Made by a program: the position numbers and the translations under genes
The notes under the pieces: model-generated
The model's database searches: none
What the model saw: only the letters and a program-made list of their open reading frames with translations
What the model was told of the DNA's origin: nothing
Shown: positions 12,191-25,323 of the stretch, one piece after another
Numbering within the stretch: the first letter of the stretch is position 1
How the letters are laid out: every line of letters begins with the position of its first letter
Source: Trichoplax adhaerens
Taxonomy: Eukaryota > Placozoa > Uniplacotomia > Trichoplacea > Trichoplacidae
Reading direction: 5' to 3'
Assembly: GCF_000150275.1 (NCBI RefSeq)
Contig: NW_002060946.1
Span: 6,094,667-6,158,666, forward strand
DNA: 64,000 bases

Positions 12191-15100
12191 AACACCATTT
12201 ATGATATTTTATAGTAGGGCACTCATTTCTGGAAAATTGATATCATAAGCACTATGATAACTATAAGCGACTCCAATACTATCTATCTGTAAGCTAAAAT
12301 TTTTGTATATCACAGAATCGATACGTAGCATATGCACGTAATGGTACTGTAATCTACTACAGTTATAAATGAATATTTAGAATTGCAAAATTAATGTATT
12401 AGCGTGATCGAAGATGTCGTAACGAATACCATACAATTTTAGCATCTACTTGCCACGATACGATGCTGTGATACTAGTTAAGTAAATATTGATTAATGAA
12501 TGATGGATACTTTTGAATAGTCTGTCATGTGCATATTTGATGTTTTAATTTTGTTGGCTTGTAGTTAATTCTGCAGCAGTAGAATGGTCGTATAAAAAAC
12601 GAACCATTGTAAGTTAATTTACTGTAGATTGAAAGATATGTTAAACACTAATAATTATAATTGAGCCGTATAGAATCGGAAGATGAGCATTTTAGCATTA
12701 CATAATCCGTAGCTACCTTACACTAAAATTCGCAATAGAAATCTATTTAAGTGCACATGGCTGTAAAATAAAAGTGGTAATTTTTACGTAGGGTACTGGA
12801 GCTGCAATATGAAGAAAAGTGTAGCAATTAATTAGTTATCTGTGAAGTAATGCCAAGAAATCGAGTTCTCATATATGGTTCGCATAGAGACTGAAAATAC
12901 TAGAGGTAGTAGCCAGAGTTATCATCCTACACTAGAGTTCTTAACAAATCTTTGCCTATAAGTGAGGATTGTGACACTACTATACTACATTAACTTATCA
13001 TCAAATAGCATTTAAAATAATCGGGGAAGTACCATAGATAAAATATTATAATATTAAATCTGAAGCTATTTTAAAGCAGAAGGAGTACAAAGGAAGGTAC
13101 ATCGTTCTTAACATGGATATAAAGATAAATATAATTGGAAAGCAGTGAAAAGAAAATCGAGGTACTAGTACTCCACATGGAAATCACGTCATTATTAATA
13201 AACGGCTTTAGAATAAAATATCAATTTAAGTCATGATTAATTATATAATCAATTATGCAGTAGATAATAATAGATATCCTACATGTTTATTTTATTGTCT
13301 ATAGTATTACAATGAACTTTTACAGTTTGTACTTCTTTCGTGATTGAAGTTTATACAGTTTGATTTAAAAATTAAACTTGGCATTTATAAAAAAAACTAC
13401 GCCATAATTGAAATTGTCAAGCGATAACATCTTGATTTTTAATAATAACATATTTAATGCACAATGAATGTTGTTTCTATGTATTAGCTATATCTTATTA
13501 AAACTTATTACTGTCATATATTGAGATCTTGATCAAGTACGTAAAATTTTATTAATATTAACGTGAATTTACGAAATTAAATTTTTATCATGACCAATTA
13601 TATTAGATAAAAGTTCATGCTTTAGATAAATGTGATAGTCCGTAGTAAGTTGTAATATAGTACCCAAGTTGATATTTGCTATTTGCGTTGCTTTAAGCTG
13701 AAAGTTTTATATTTAGTAACAATGATTTCCTTATACTAAGTATTCACTCGTGCGTTATCAGAGAATGATCAAAACAAATTTTATACAATGGGTCGCATAA
13801 CATTAGTATTATGATTATGTTGCAATTGCTAATGAATTTTTGCTCATGTTTTCTTACTGAATCAGCTTTACTAGAAAGATAATAATGCAACAATAGATTG
13901 AGTATCGCTTATAATTACAACAGTCGTGATTTTTCTGTTTGACAATAAAATTTAGCGTATAATGCATTTAACTTTTCAATTATATTACATTATTACGTAT
14001 TATAAAAGTTTATAAAAACTTTTTATTTGTAAGATCTCATTAATGAGTTCATTAATACTGGCATAATTTTAGTACATCTTATATCAGATTGAGAAATATG
14101 TCAATCTATGATTATAATTATTATATAGCTTTTGCAACGCTGTAACAGCAAAAGTGCAGATGGATATTTCTCAAAAAGTATAGTTTTTGTTTGAGAATGG
14201 CAAAGTTTCTCGATCTAGTATTTACAGATATAAAATAATAATTCTCAATATTTTGTTTCAATTCCTTCAATTAATATTTATTACTAAGACCCCATTTATG
14301 TCAGTGGTTTTGTATTGTAACACTCTACTACCGCATATACATGTTTCTATCATCACATTTATATGATGAGCGACAGATTTTAACGTTACGTGATTTTTCT
14401 AAATAGAAAGTATATTCTTTCTGTCCTAGTAAAATGATTACGCATTTATTTAAGCATTAGCCTTGATTTAACTTATTATAGTTGCTTAGACAGTTTTAAG
14501 AATTATTCACAACTCGCTGGACTTTTACTTCGATATTAATCAAGTAACCTTAAAAAATTATTTATCTAATGTATCTCTGTAATACTGATAACGCCAAGTT
14601 TAAATCTTTTCCTTATATGTTGCGTTTTATATGATTTCCCTTTTATGATGCATGCTACCATTTTCTTACATAAAAATGCCTTACTTCATTTTTGCACGGT
14701 CATGATCTTTATTACTCAATCGTCATCATCTCTATTACAATCTCTAACAATAGAATGTTTCATTAGTCTTTCTTACTTATCCAATGCCCTCTTTGCTAAG
14801 CACTGAATAGCCTTATCTCGGACCGAATTAATAATATCCTAGGTTCATCGCCGATTATCCTAGTTTCTTAATAAATATCGCTATTGTTACATCTCACTGC
14901 TTTGCAGGCTATATTGTAATAAACAATTTTATTTAGGTAAATAAATTTTAAACAATCTTATTTCGCATTTTTAAAAGTCTTATTACTTAATGTTGATTAC
15001 TATTGCTTATACCAGCAGAGCGGTATTGTCTGGTTAAATGTTTTTCTACGACTAAATATTAATGTTCTTTGTCTATGACTCCTACACAATTCTCAATGTC

Positions 15101-17429
15101 TCATTAATATGTATCTATACGCTTGTGAAATGTTACATTTGCTTTGTTTTCTAGCAGTCTTTCATACCTATGGTATTGTAAAATCATATGATATTTTAAT
15201 GTTTTGTTTAACTACTCCATGATCTTTTTAATAATATGACAAGCAAATCGCCTGTCTATATTGATATTGATTTCCATAATCATAGCTAAATTAAATTTGC
15301 AGAAAATACCATAACTTGATAATGCCAACACTAGCAATAGCTATTATACGATGCAAGTCAGGGTTGATTGGAATAATATCGTGCTAATGTTCCACAATAT
15401 CGTATTCTGATTGAAAGATAAGATACAGACATTCAAGAAATTAGACGATAATTTTTAATTTTTAGTTAGATTTATTAAGTTAGCTAGAAATTACGAATAG
15501 GCAAACAGATCAATACTGACGAGTGTATTAATGCGTTAAGTATAAGCAACGAAATAACTGACTACTACAATAATAGATACCATCAGTATCACAACTGATC
15601 CTTTATCTGTCGTGTCAATTCATTTTAACTTGAGAAAATTACGCAGGTGCATATTTTTTTACGAGAACGTATTATTACAAGCTTTTAGGCCATTGTCCAT
15701 TTTATGTACTTTGGTATCATTTCATATATGAGTGTTATTTCTTTAAGAAGTATATCTCAATTAATCGTAAAGATATACGGTAGAAGATTTTCACGAAATA
15801 CTTGATCGATGTAATTTATATGCGCTAAGGCTGACATGCCGTAAGCATCCTTGGCGATTTATTACAATCATGACCTACATATGTTAAAATTTATGGATTT
15901 AAGCTGAAAGATGTAATAGATCTAACGCGAATCTTGATTAAATTTTAAAATTATTTCTGTTATGTAGGATAAATACGCACTGTAGTAATTAAATCCAGAT
16001 CAAATACAAGTAATGAGTTGTCAACTACAACAACTGTCTAAAGAAAGTATCGGATATTTCCAGTATTCGATTAAAATCGACCAGAATTATTCAATTTCAG
16101 GCAATGAATCCTAGCGAGAAATAATTACTCTGACGCAGTTGATCAATTTTATATTATCAGTGTTAAATTATGAGGAGACACATCGAAGTTTATAGTAACT
16201 AAACGAAAAGTTAAAATGTAGACAAATGTGTCATGTAATAAAGAAAGCGTCAACATAAAGTCTAGACTACCAATGGTAATTGTATATAGAATAGATATAA
16301 GTGTTTATTTAGATAATAAATCAAGAAATCGTATTTGCTTCCAAAGTCAAATCAAGTAGAATTCACTTCGCGTTTTTAGTTTGTGTTAATTATGAATTAA
16401 TAATGAGCTTCTTTTCTGAAAATTCTTAATCACACCGGGCTATCATGATACATAGAAGTACATTTATATATTATTAAATTTGGTATATAACGTTAATAGA
16501 AATTATGGCCATATCAAATCCGCCAACCTAACCCATTCATCGTCAGGGTTCAAATAATAAATTTGGATCAGCTATAATAATGACTATGATAACATTGATT
16601 GCCAAAATGGATTTACAAAGAAACACGCCAAGCGCTATGGTTGACTTGGCTTTCCTCCTTAATTGATTTGAATATTTGATAATAGGTATCATATTGTGCT
16701 GGTACCATAGAATATTTCAACTTTTGCTTAGATACACTAGATTAACTGTTTGTATCCATTTCCAATGATGATAATAAGAGAAAAACTGATTTCAGTAAGC
16801 CATAACCATAGAATGAATTTACCGTAATCTCAATTCTAAATCTTAAATTGACGCATTTTACTTAGTTTATGAAACGATAAGTTATAATAATTGAATAGCT
16901 ATTATTTCAGAAGCTAAATTTATATCACCAACCTAGGTTAACTAAATGTTGATTTATTTACGTAGTAACTGTACTAATTGATAATTTAATAGTATACTAT
17001 TCATTAATTAAGAAAGAAATGCTTGAATAATGCACAGAATTTAGTGGTAGTTACCAATTATGAAGGTTTTAATGAAAGGTAAAGATATATTAAAGTTAAT
17101 ATTTTATATATGCTAAATGCGTATTTGGTCTTTAGTAATACGTTGTCAAGTTTCTTTAACGGATGTCGCTAGTCAATAACAATTGATGAAAGTTATATGA
17201 TATGTCGATTATAGGTGACAATTGTTAGACGGAGAGAGATTGTTAGATGAAGTGAAATAGTATATTTATCAGGGAATGATGTAATTATCATCGGCACTAG
17301 TCACCTNTAATACATATGTTAACTAAAAGCACAACAACAGATACCAAATTTAGTGTTGGGGTAGATTTNTAGGCTATTTCCTAAAATAGGTTAAATTTTT
17401 TAAGATATGGATAAAGGCATGTAGTTTTT

Positions 17430-18467
17430 TTAGCTTAGTAGTGTAGAACTACTGCTTGCTCGAGCTCGTACAGTCTTGCATCGCCAAAATAAGGACATAA
17501 CACCATCGCGTAAGTTTTTGTTGAAAAATCCGTAAATGATTGGGCTAGCGACTGGATTCCATGATGCTAAATAAAATAGCCATTCCCGTACGTGATATTT
17601 ATTTAGTCTGCGTGATAGAGTTTTATCTAAGACATTGATTACTTGGTAGACATTATAAGGTGTTTGTAAGAACACATAAACTCCGACAACGATTGCTACA
17701 GTTTTGACGGCTTTTAAACCAAAAGGCGAAGAAGTAGAGGTGGAACTGGATTGATTTTCAGCTCTTATCCTACTAGCGTGATCTTTTGCAACCAAAAAGA
17801 TCCGAACATAGAAGATAATAGTGACTATAGTAGGAAGCAGAAACATCAAGAAGGCCCAAAATACGTGCCATGCTTGTAAGCTTATCCTACGATTTGCCTT
17901 TATTTCTGACATTAGACAGTAATAAGGGCAGAAACGCCACCAATCAATTATCAAGGGCAAAAATGCCACAAAAGTAGGTAAAATCCAACAAATTAGTAAA
18001 ATGATACCAAACATGACCGATTTGTAAACACTGATTTGATTATACCAGAATGGAGATGTGATGGCAATGAATTTCTCTAAGCTGATAGAACAAATATGAA
18101 AATTCATACAGCAAACGAAAGCAAATTGGATAACATTATGGGATAATTGGCAATAAATATTAGTAAATGGGTGAATAGAATTCCCAATAACCATGATTTT
18201 AACCGGTAAAATATATAGAAAGCAAAATAAGATATTGGCGAGGCATAGACTTCCAACTAGTACACTACTGTGTGTCCATAGTGATTTTTTAAAGCAAATA
18301 ACACCCACTAATAAAGCATTTGGGACTAATATAATGATGAACAAAATACTCCATGTAATGATTAAATCGATCTCGAATTGAGATATTGGCCGATAAACGA
18401 GGCTTGTTAGATTGAGTTTAAGAAAAAATCGAACATCTGGGCAAATTGTGTGGGTTAGCGCTGACAT
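17430..18467 (-). CDS. Class A GPCR, receptor 1 of the array
   Basis: This intronless gene encodes 345 residues, ending in TAA. It is a seven-helix plasma-membrane receptor expected to couple to G proteins; the ligand is unknown. The N-terminus has no signal peptide but carries Cys9 and an N-glycosylation site at Asn19. Helices lie near 33-58 (Asn50 is position 1.50), 68-92, 106-134, 150-175 (Trp161 is 4.50), 198-225 (Pro212 and Tyr220 are 5.50 and 5.58), 254-282 (Pro270 is 6.50) and 294-316 (Pro309 and Tyr312). Cys106 probably pairs with Cys180 or Cys184 of the CPYYC loop. Canonical residues are replaced: Asn78 for Asp2.50, Glu-Lys-Phe at 131-133 for DRY, Gln268 for Trp6.48 and Ser308 for Asn7.49. 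The tail is Ser-rich. The start ATG follows CAAA and aligns with receptor 2. It is closest in sequence to receptor 2. Confidence 0.95.
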   Translation of the reverse strand: MSALTHTICPDVRFFLKLNLTSLVYRPISQFEIDLIITWSILFIIILVPNALLVGVICFKKSLWTHSSVLVGSLCLANILFCFLYILPVKIMVIGNSIHPFTNIYCQLSHNVIQFAFVCCMNFHICSISLEKFIAITSPFWYNQISVYKSVMFGIILLICWILPTFVAFLPLIIDWWRFCPYYCLMSEIKANRRISLQAWHVFWAFLMFLLPTIVTIIFYVRIFLVAKDHASRIRAENQSSSTSTSSPFGLKAVKTVAIVVGVYVFLQTPYNVYQVINVLDKTLSRRLNKYHVREWLFYLASWNPVASPIIYGFFNKNLRDGVMSLFWRCKTVRARASSSSTLLS

Positions 18468-19759
18468 TTTGATTTAATAAAGTTGACAAACGATTTCTTT
18501 CGTCAGCTTTTCTCTTAATAAAAGGTTTAATAAGATTTAATTCTGGAGTTACTTACTGCCACCAGATAAGCCAATGTTGTAATAAAGATCTAAAGAGTGA
18601 GCAAATGTTAAAAATTAAAGAAGACTTGAAATTATGATTAGCTCTGATACATATCCTTGCACGCTAAATTTCATAGTAGTGCAATTAATTTAAGAATAGA
18701 TGCTGTAATCTAGTTTGGTTCATTTCTAGTCTAGGAATAAATTAATTAATTCGCTAGCTATCAATATTACTTACCAATATTCAATTATTGTCTTGATCTT
18801 TACCAGAGCAAGAACCTGACACCAAATCAGTTGCTGTCCAAATGGATGATCTCTGTTTTACCGTGATATTAAAGAATACTAATATCAACCTGGCTATATA
18901 CCAAAAGAAAAGGTTTATGTTTTAATTAAATTCGTTTTACATACTTTTGATGACTCGCTTTTGTTTCTTATTAATACTTTCTATTAAGTAAAAACAATCA
19001 AAAATAATAATAAGAACAATAATTACAGTCAATTTATTGGAAAATTATTAATATAGACATCTCTAATTCAGCGGAAGAAGACCTAATAGTTACCACAGTA
19101 ACCAAAATTCTATAGCTATCGAATTGAAATATTTTAATCATTTTGATTAATAATAATAAGCATAGTGAAAAATGAAGTTTAATATCCAAAAATGCTATCA
19201 ATAAATTATAGCGATCTTCTAGAAAGAGAGTATTCACTGTACCGTACGATATTATAGAAGATAAATCGTTTCATTTCAAAGTTTGTATTAATGTAGTATA
19301 ATAACTGAATATTTACGACTATCCTGTTATTGAAATCGATTTTAATGGCTTGGTAAATATTGTTGTATACTAATCAGAGATTATACTGTATTTTAATAGC
19401 AATATCGTACTGTTGCCTGGTTTATTTTTGGAATATACAATACTTCAGCCAATACAATGTAGAAAAATATTAATAACCACTATAAGGAAGTAACATTATT
19501 CTACATCTGCGGACAAAAACATATTGATTTGATGAAGAACTGTGCGGCTAATATTGTTTCCCATGCTTTATTCTTTTTTATTTGTCTATACTCTAATGAA
19601 GTTGAAGCTGAATTTTCCGTAATGTTATTCAGAAACTTAATATTATAACTTGAAACAATAAAATGACCTATGGTCTTAATTACACTTACTATTAATATTG
19701 ACTAAATTTAATTTTTTTTTCAAAGGATAATTATTTCGATATCTAAAATTGTGAAAGTT

Positions 19760-19803
19760 TTTTATTTAAATTTTAATTGATTTATTTAAAAATTCAAATA
19801 AAA
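19760..19803. repeat. AT-rich inverted repeat, 15-bp arms
   Basis: TTTTATTTAAATTTT at 19760-19774 pairs with AAAATTCAAATAAAA at 19789-19803 with one mismatch across a 14-nt loop. It lies in almost pure A+T, so chance formation is plausible. Confidence 0.4.
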
Positions 19804-20092
19804 TATTCTAGAGGTATTTAAAATCGTAACCTTTAGTGCTAAGTAACTAACGAAAGGTATGTTATTGGCTAAAGCAAAGAATAAAAGGTCCTTAACTGAT
19901 AAAACTACTGTAACTGTAGCTGTCATCTTATTATGGTTAGTTAAATATACGTTTGAGAAATATTAAAGTAAATCATTTGATGAATCAATGAATCAATAAA
20001 TCAAAATAATTGTAATCCAATGTATTTAATGTATCTAGCTCGTAGTGCGTCAATATGTATTCTATCATTTCGTCTATTCTATGGTATAATCA

Positions 20093-20107
20093 CCGATATT
20101 ATATCGG
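20093..20107. repeat. Short GC-tipped inverted repeat
   Basis: CCGATAT and ATATCGG form perfect 7-bp arms around a single T. No associated gene or motif is evident. Confidence 0.4.
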
Positions 20108-21899
20108 CTTGGAGCAGCTGGTTTTACTGATGCTTTGTTAATTTAGCTCGTACACCGGTAGTTAATAAATATCATACGGAACTTTTAAAGACAGTAGTAA
20201 ATAATTTTTAAAATAGTTATAGTCTAAGAATTATAGAAGGCATAATTAGTTTAAGCGGTATACAATTCTGCAATTATATTCATACTTTCAATAGAGGTTT
20301 ATAGTGATGAATCACATTCAATTTTATGCATGAATTCTTCGATATTGGCAGCAAAAACGATTTAGAAGTACCGTAAAACTTATGCTGATGAATTGTAACA
20401 AAAGATTATTACGATGCGGGTAACCAACTTTTGACAGATAAATAGATATGATTATCTGTTTGCGAAGGAAAAATACTGGTTTGATGAACAACCGGTATTA
20501 ACCATCTTCACACTATTATAAGTATATTTTGATTTCAATTTATGTATTAAGCATACAGAATAAACTGAATGAAGTCTGTCAAAATCATGACCAAATAAAA
20601 TGCTATGGAAGCTATTGCTAGAATTAAAGCTATCACAACTGGAAATTACTGTGCCTGTTATAATATCTTAGTAAGAATAATTAATATTTTCTATGGGTAG
20701 CCGCGCCTTATTTAGATTCCCTGGCCTAGGATCTTTCATAAAAATTACATTCTTATGATAAGAAAAATTTTTTCCCACGGTTGTCTTTAGAAGTATTACT
20801 GACGTGCCGCAATGTTTAATTGAAATAGTAACATGATTACTTAAAATTTTGAATGTATTAATGAGATAATTGCTGAACTGAAGATAATATTGACTTTGTA
20901 AACTTTTTGTCAACTTTAATAAAAAATTTAATAAAATATCAACGATTATATTGTACTATTAATAATGATTAAAATTCCGTAATGTTTGCGGTTCTCATAT
21001 ATAGTGCTGACTGCAATTTTTTGATCATATTTTTACAAACAAGCTATCAGTTCAAATAAACTAGCATAAAATCCCGAGTAAGCTTTACTGTATTACAAGT
21101 TGGCATATACCTGTCAGATAAAGTGATTTTGGAAGCTGTATAATTAAAGGGACTAATATTACGTAAGTCAAATCAATCAAAATTTTCCAGTTCTAATTTA
21201 TGATTCATTAGGGTGTCAATTGCTACAATAGCATTTAATGAATAAGTAATTTCTCCATAAAATGACTTTCAACATTCATAAACCAAATTTTGACGAAAGA
21301 ATAGGAGGAAGGCCGTCATTTCAAATGATCAGCCAATAATAATCTTTTACATACTTTATAATTCATTATAATGGACCCGTTGGTTTCCTTAGAAAATATT
21401 TTACCATTATTAAATGTTATTGGATTGAAGGAACCATATCGGCTATCTTATTACATTAACAGTAACAAGTAAGTGATTCATGATGGTATTCAGTAGTAGA
21501 AATTTAAATTAATTATAGATCTTTATAATAATCACATCGATTGAGATCATAACAAATACGGCTTTTTTGCTATTATACAAGCCAAATTCATTTCACACTA
21601 TCACCAAGTTTTCATTCTTCATTTAATTCCCAATCAAAACTACTACTAATTATAAGTTATAGCTTTCTAACTCCTTTAGCACTCAAATAATCAACTTAAC
21701 AACAAACTATGATGGATTTGCTGTTTACAATCGGTAAACCCGGAAAATTTTTACATATTTAAGCAGAAAGTAATATCTTGAACTATCTAAAAATATCGGG
21801 AATCTTTTCATATATTTCAATCAGCCAATCAACTTCATTTTGACTCTAACAGCTCCTACACCATTAGCACAACAACATTGAATTCGTTTACCTCTTAAG

Positions 21900-22277
21900 C
21901 AAAATATTTTAGCGCGGTAATAATCTATTTTTCTTATTTATTACGACTATTATAGAGCCGATCCAGATTTCAACTTTGTAAATTGATCATAATGTTTCAG
22001 TAATCATTATAGAAATCCAATTTTGGTAATTTCATAGAGTAACTATCATCATGCTTTACATACTTTTCAATAAAACATAGCGGTCTTAACCAAAGTATTT
22101 TAGTTCGGGAATAATTAATTTCTTACTAATTATGACTATTATAGAGCCCATCGAGATTTCAACTTTGTAAATCGATCATAAAGCTTCAATAATTAATCAT
22201 TGTAGAAATCCAATTATGGTAATTTCATGAGAGTAGTTATCATCATGCTTTACATACTTTTCAATAAAACATCACGG
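21900..22277. repeat. Two-copy tandem duplication, 191-bp period
   Basis: Copy 1 is about 21900-22082 and copy 2 about 22091-22277. Shared blocks include TATTTTAG at the start, ACTATTATAGAGCC, ATTTCAACTTTGTAAAT, and CATGCTTTACATACTTTTCA near the end. Similarity is high along the full length, so this is among the younger duplications in the window. The period is not a multiple of three and both copies contain stops in all frames. Confidence 0.85.
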
Positions 22278-23047
22278 TTCATAATTAGAATTTATACAGT
22301 ATCTAATTTTCAAAGTTATAACAGACATTAGCTCATGATATAATGAATTTGTGGCATAATGATTCATGCTATGATACAGTTCCTAAAAGTTCTCAAGACT
22401 TGCAATCTTCGTTGTTTTGATTATTTATGTTGCTATGTTGCACAAATCACAGCATATACAAAATTTATAATAACAATCTTTAATGCAAGTTGTATTTTTG
22501 TTTAAATACAGTATATGGCATCAGTTAAGTATTCTTTTACTCTCCTATGTTTTGGAGGCCGACAGTGTCATTCAAAAAAGAGCTAAAGGCAGATGGAAAT
22601 AACATAATTATATACAATTCTGACAATTATTTTTCTTAAAATATGGGTATTACAGCCTTACTATTTTGAGAATAAGAAAGTAAAAGCATGAGAAAGAGTG
22701 TAAGTTATAAAATATTATATAAAATAATTCTGTTACTTTTGCAGTTAGCTGTAAGCAATGATTACATTCTTTGTAGTAACGACGATAATATTTAACTTTT
22801 AAAAATATTAAGTGATTTAGTTAATTTGATTGTTATACAATAGCCAAAAATTGGTCTTATTACCAGGAAATTAATGGAAACATTTCAATACAAACTTCGT
22901 AGCTGCTACAAGCAAAACTATACTCTCGTTTATGATCCATAGCTGCCCTAATAGCCTTTTATGGTGTATTCATGTAAAGGAATTTCTTAATTTATGCGAT
23001 TTTAATTTTATTCTAGAGAATCATTTATTGCTATCGCTATATTTTAT

Positions 23048-23610
23048 TCGGAAAGCGAAGAAAATCTGTCGACAAGAGTTATTTTTTATTTTAATATCTA
23101 TAAGAATCCTTGTAGGGGCAGAAATATACCAAAATGTAATATATTTTAAAAATTTATCGAAATTTTCCATTTTACAATATTTTACGTAGTGGCGACAACT
23201 AATATTGCGCACTCTGTCTACTCATTTAATCATTAGATAGCGATTATGTCAATTTCTTAAAACTTGAGTTATTGTTCTGAATGACTTTCTTAACATATTA
23301 AGAATTTTTAAATTATTACTATCCTCATATATCAGCCAAAAAACGAAGAATATCTAGTGACAAGAAGTATTTTAAAGTTTAGTATTTGTGGTAATACTAC
23401 GACCAACAGAAGTCTACGAAAGCGCAATAACTTTTAAACTTTTATCGAATTTTTTCACTTTAAGATATTTCTTGTGTAGTGATGACAATTATTTTATTTT
23501 ATTTACTCTGTTTGCTACTTTAATTAATAGATCGCGATTACGTCAATTTACTAAAATTGAATTACTGAATGGCATTATTAAAGCATTGAGAATTTTTTGC
23601 CTTAGTATTG
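23048..23610 (+). repeat. Two-copy duplication, 288-bp period, possibly coding relic
   Basis: Two diverged copies start near 23048 and 23337; the GACAAGA landmark occurs at 23071 and 23359, exactly 288 bp (96 codons) apart. Open plus-strand frames of 85 codons (22932-23189) and 78 codons (23388-23624) lie in the same reading frame in matching parts of the two copies. A 2-bp indel near 23185 puts the rest of copy 1 out of frame with copy 2. The encoded residues are hydrophobic and Leu/Phe-rich with no motif I recognise. A decayed duplicated exon is possible, but chance open frames in AT-rich DNA are equally likely. Confidence 0.5.
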
Positions 23611-25043
23611 ACGCATTCTCATAGCTGCTGTGTATAATTAACTGCAATTAAGAAATGAATATCTCTTGAAACAAAACGTGCAGTATAAAACGTATGCATA
23701 TATCTTTATAATATACGATAATAGCGATAATTTTGATCCAGTAAAGATCGTTATTCTTAAGCTTTTTACTAATTCTATTCAAGAACCGTATGACTCAATT
23801 CTTATTTTCCATGGAAATGCTGTGAAATACTGCTTAGTTTTTTACAGCCTGCTAACATCATATGAGGCAATTTTATTGGTTCAAACCGATGACGAGTTGA
23901 AAGTAATTTGTATTTATGTATAACGAAAAGCAGCTCTGTGCTGCTAATTCTGGCTATTAATAACTGTTTTGTAAAGTAATAAATGAAACCTTAGGCTAAG
24001 AATTACTGTGACTCATCGCAAAACATTCCATTTACAGTTTAATAATTTTACTCAAGTCGATGGTGGAAACAATTTAATAACTTAAAAATTTCTCTATTAT
24101 TAAAATAATTTCACTAGTTTAAAGCTTGATTATACTAGCCGAATAGGTGCTTTTCCACTATACGGTATCCAGACACATTTGAATTTTAGATCCGGTTCTG
24201 ATACAGTAATTGTTCATTCCTAAACCTACCAAAATGGTTGTTTGATCATTTGAGAGCGTGAGATTCTTATTTCCATGCAATGATGACATTGTCATGGAAC
24301 TGACTTTACTATAGAGACTTTAATTTTTGAATGATACTTCACAAGCATATCAAGCTTTAGATTTAGTGGGCAAAAATTTATTTTGTTTTCGGTGGTCTTA
24401 ACTAAGGTGTTCTGTAGTACTGGATTATACCATAATGGATTAAAATATATCAGTTACTAATGATTCTGCCATTTCGAAATAGCTTGGTAAGAGAATAATG
24501 TTATAATCTATAAGTCAACTCTCTGGACCATGTATATCTGTTCAATTAGGAATTCTATTTCAACAGAAAAACTTCCACGCCTTGTAGATATTTTAAACAC
24601 AGGTTTTCTAGAAGACTAGAACTCTCGTGATTATACTATGAACTGCGATTTAAAATACAATATACTTCTATGATAGTTCATAAGTCCTAGTTAGTACTAT
24701 TACTATTGAAGCATTTACATGAATTAGAGACTGATCTTACATTTACTTACCTAATAAAGGTCGTAGTATTGACATTCATTAATCACTAATGACTAATACA
24801 AAACAATCAAATTACACTATATCCATACATGAAATGTTCTCCAGATACTCTATGTAAGGTTCGTAATATAAGTTCTAAGTTTTAATGAGATCGTACAAAT
24901 GTCCACTTCCATGTCTAGGGATCAATACGTAATTGAGTATTATTATCATTGTGTGGTAATAGCTAGTTTATTGCCGAGACCCACGCCTATTTTCGGATTC
25001 CTACGTTACAGAGTAGTAATCTATAACCTACCGTAACAATGAC

Positions 25044-25074
25044 TACTAGAAGAAGACTTAATCTTCTTTCTAGT
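25044..25074. repeat. Hairpin with 12-13 bp arms
   Basis: ACTAGAAGAAGA at 25045-25056 pairs with TCTTCTTTCTAGT at 25062-25074, with one bulged base and a CTTAA loop. A second CTTTCTAGT directly follows, so the right arm is duplicated and two alternative foldings are possible. Confidence 0.6.
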
Positions 25075-25290
25075 CCTTTCTAGTAGTCCTTGGCTATATG
25101 TTAGTCATAACGATTCCAACTGTGAGTAGATTATTCTCAACCCCCTTATATGACTATTAGTTTGAGTATCACTCTCTCACAAAAAAGCCTGTGGTACATT
25201 GAAGTACAGTATATCTAAATTAGAAATTGATTAAATAAGGGTAAGCAAATGAAATTGGCTTTACATACATATTTCTACTCTAATCTCTGC

Positions 25291-25323
25291 GTTACAGTGT
25301 TATAACACTTATAACACTGTAAC
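25291..25323. repeat. 33-bp perfect hairpin
   Basis: GTTACAGTGTTATAA and its exact reverse complement flank a 3-nt CAC loop, giving 15 perfect pairs. The arms are not simple A/T runs, so chance is unlikely to explain it. No gene, promoter or terminator context is visible; it could be a relic of a foldback element or a cruciform site. Confidence 0.7.

Larger units (their letters stand above)
1..17429. other. Gene-poor flank upstream of receptor 1
   Basis: I find no convincing gene in this 17.4 kb. Open frames are short and have no family resemblance. The stretch is AT-rich with blocks of strong strand asymmetry: G-rich and C-poor at about 2.94-3.83 kb and 8.4-8.94 kb, then C-rich and G-poor from about 9.0 kb to 10.9 kb and again around 14.3-15.2 kb. 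It contains the small repeats, palindromes and the possible LTR listed separately. Two isolated ambiguous bases occur at 17307 and 17369. Small exons of a multi-exon gene could be missed here, since no transcript or homology evidence is available. Confidence 0.6.

Noticed and set aside
13141-13250. Protein-like 32-codon stretch on the plus strand
   Set aside because: Used as a control: it shows that short protein-looking frames occur by chance in this DNA, which is why confidence in the unrecognised fragments elsewhere is kept low.
18193-18381. Open frames antisense or shifted inside the receptor genes (also 28578-28781, 36601-36795, 62628-62837)
   Set aside because: These are shadows of the conserved receptor coding sequence in other frames; their residues are not conserved among paralogues except as a by-product.
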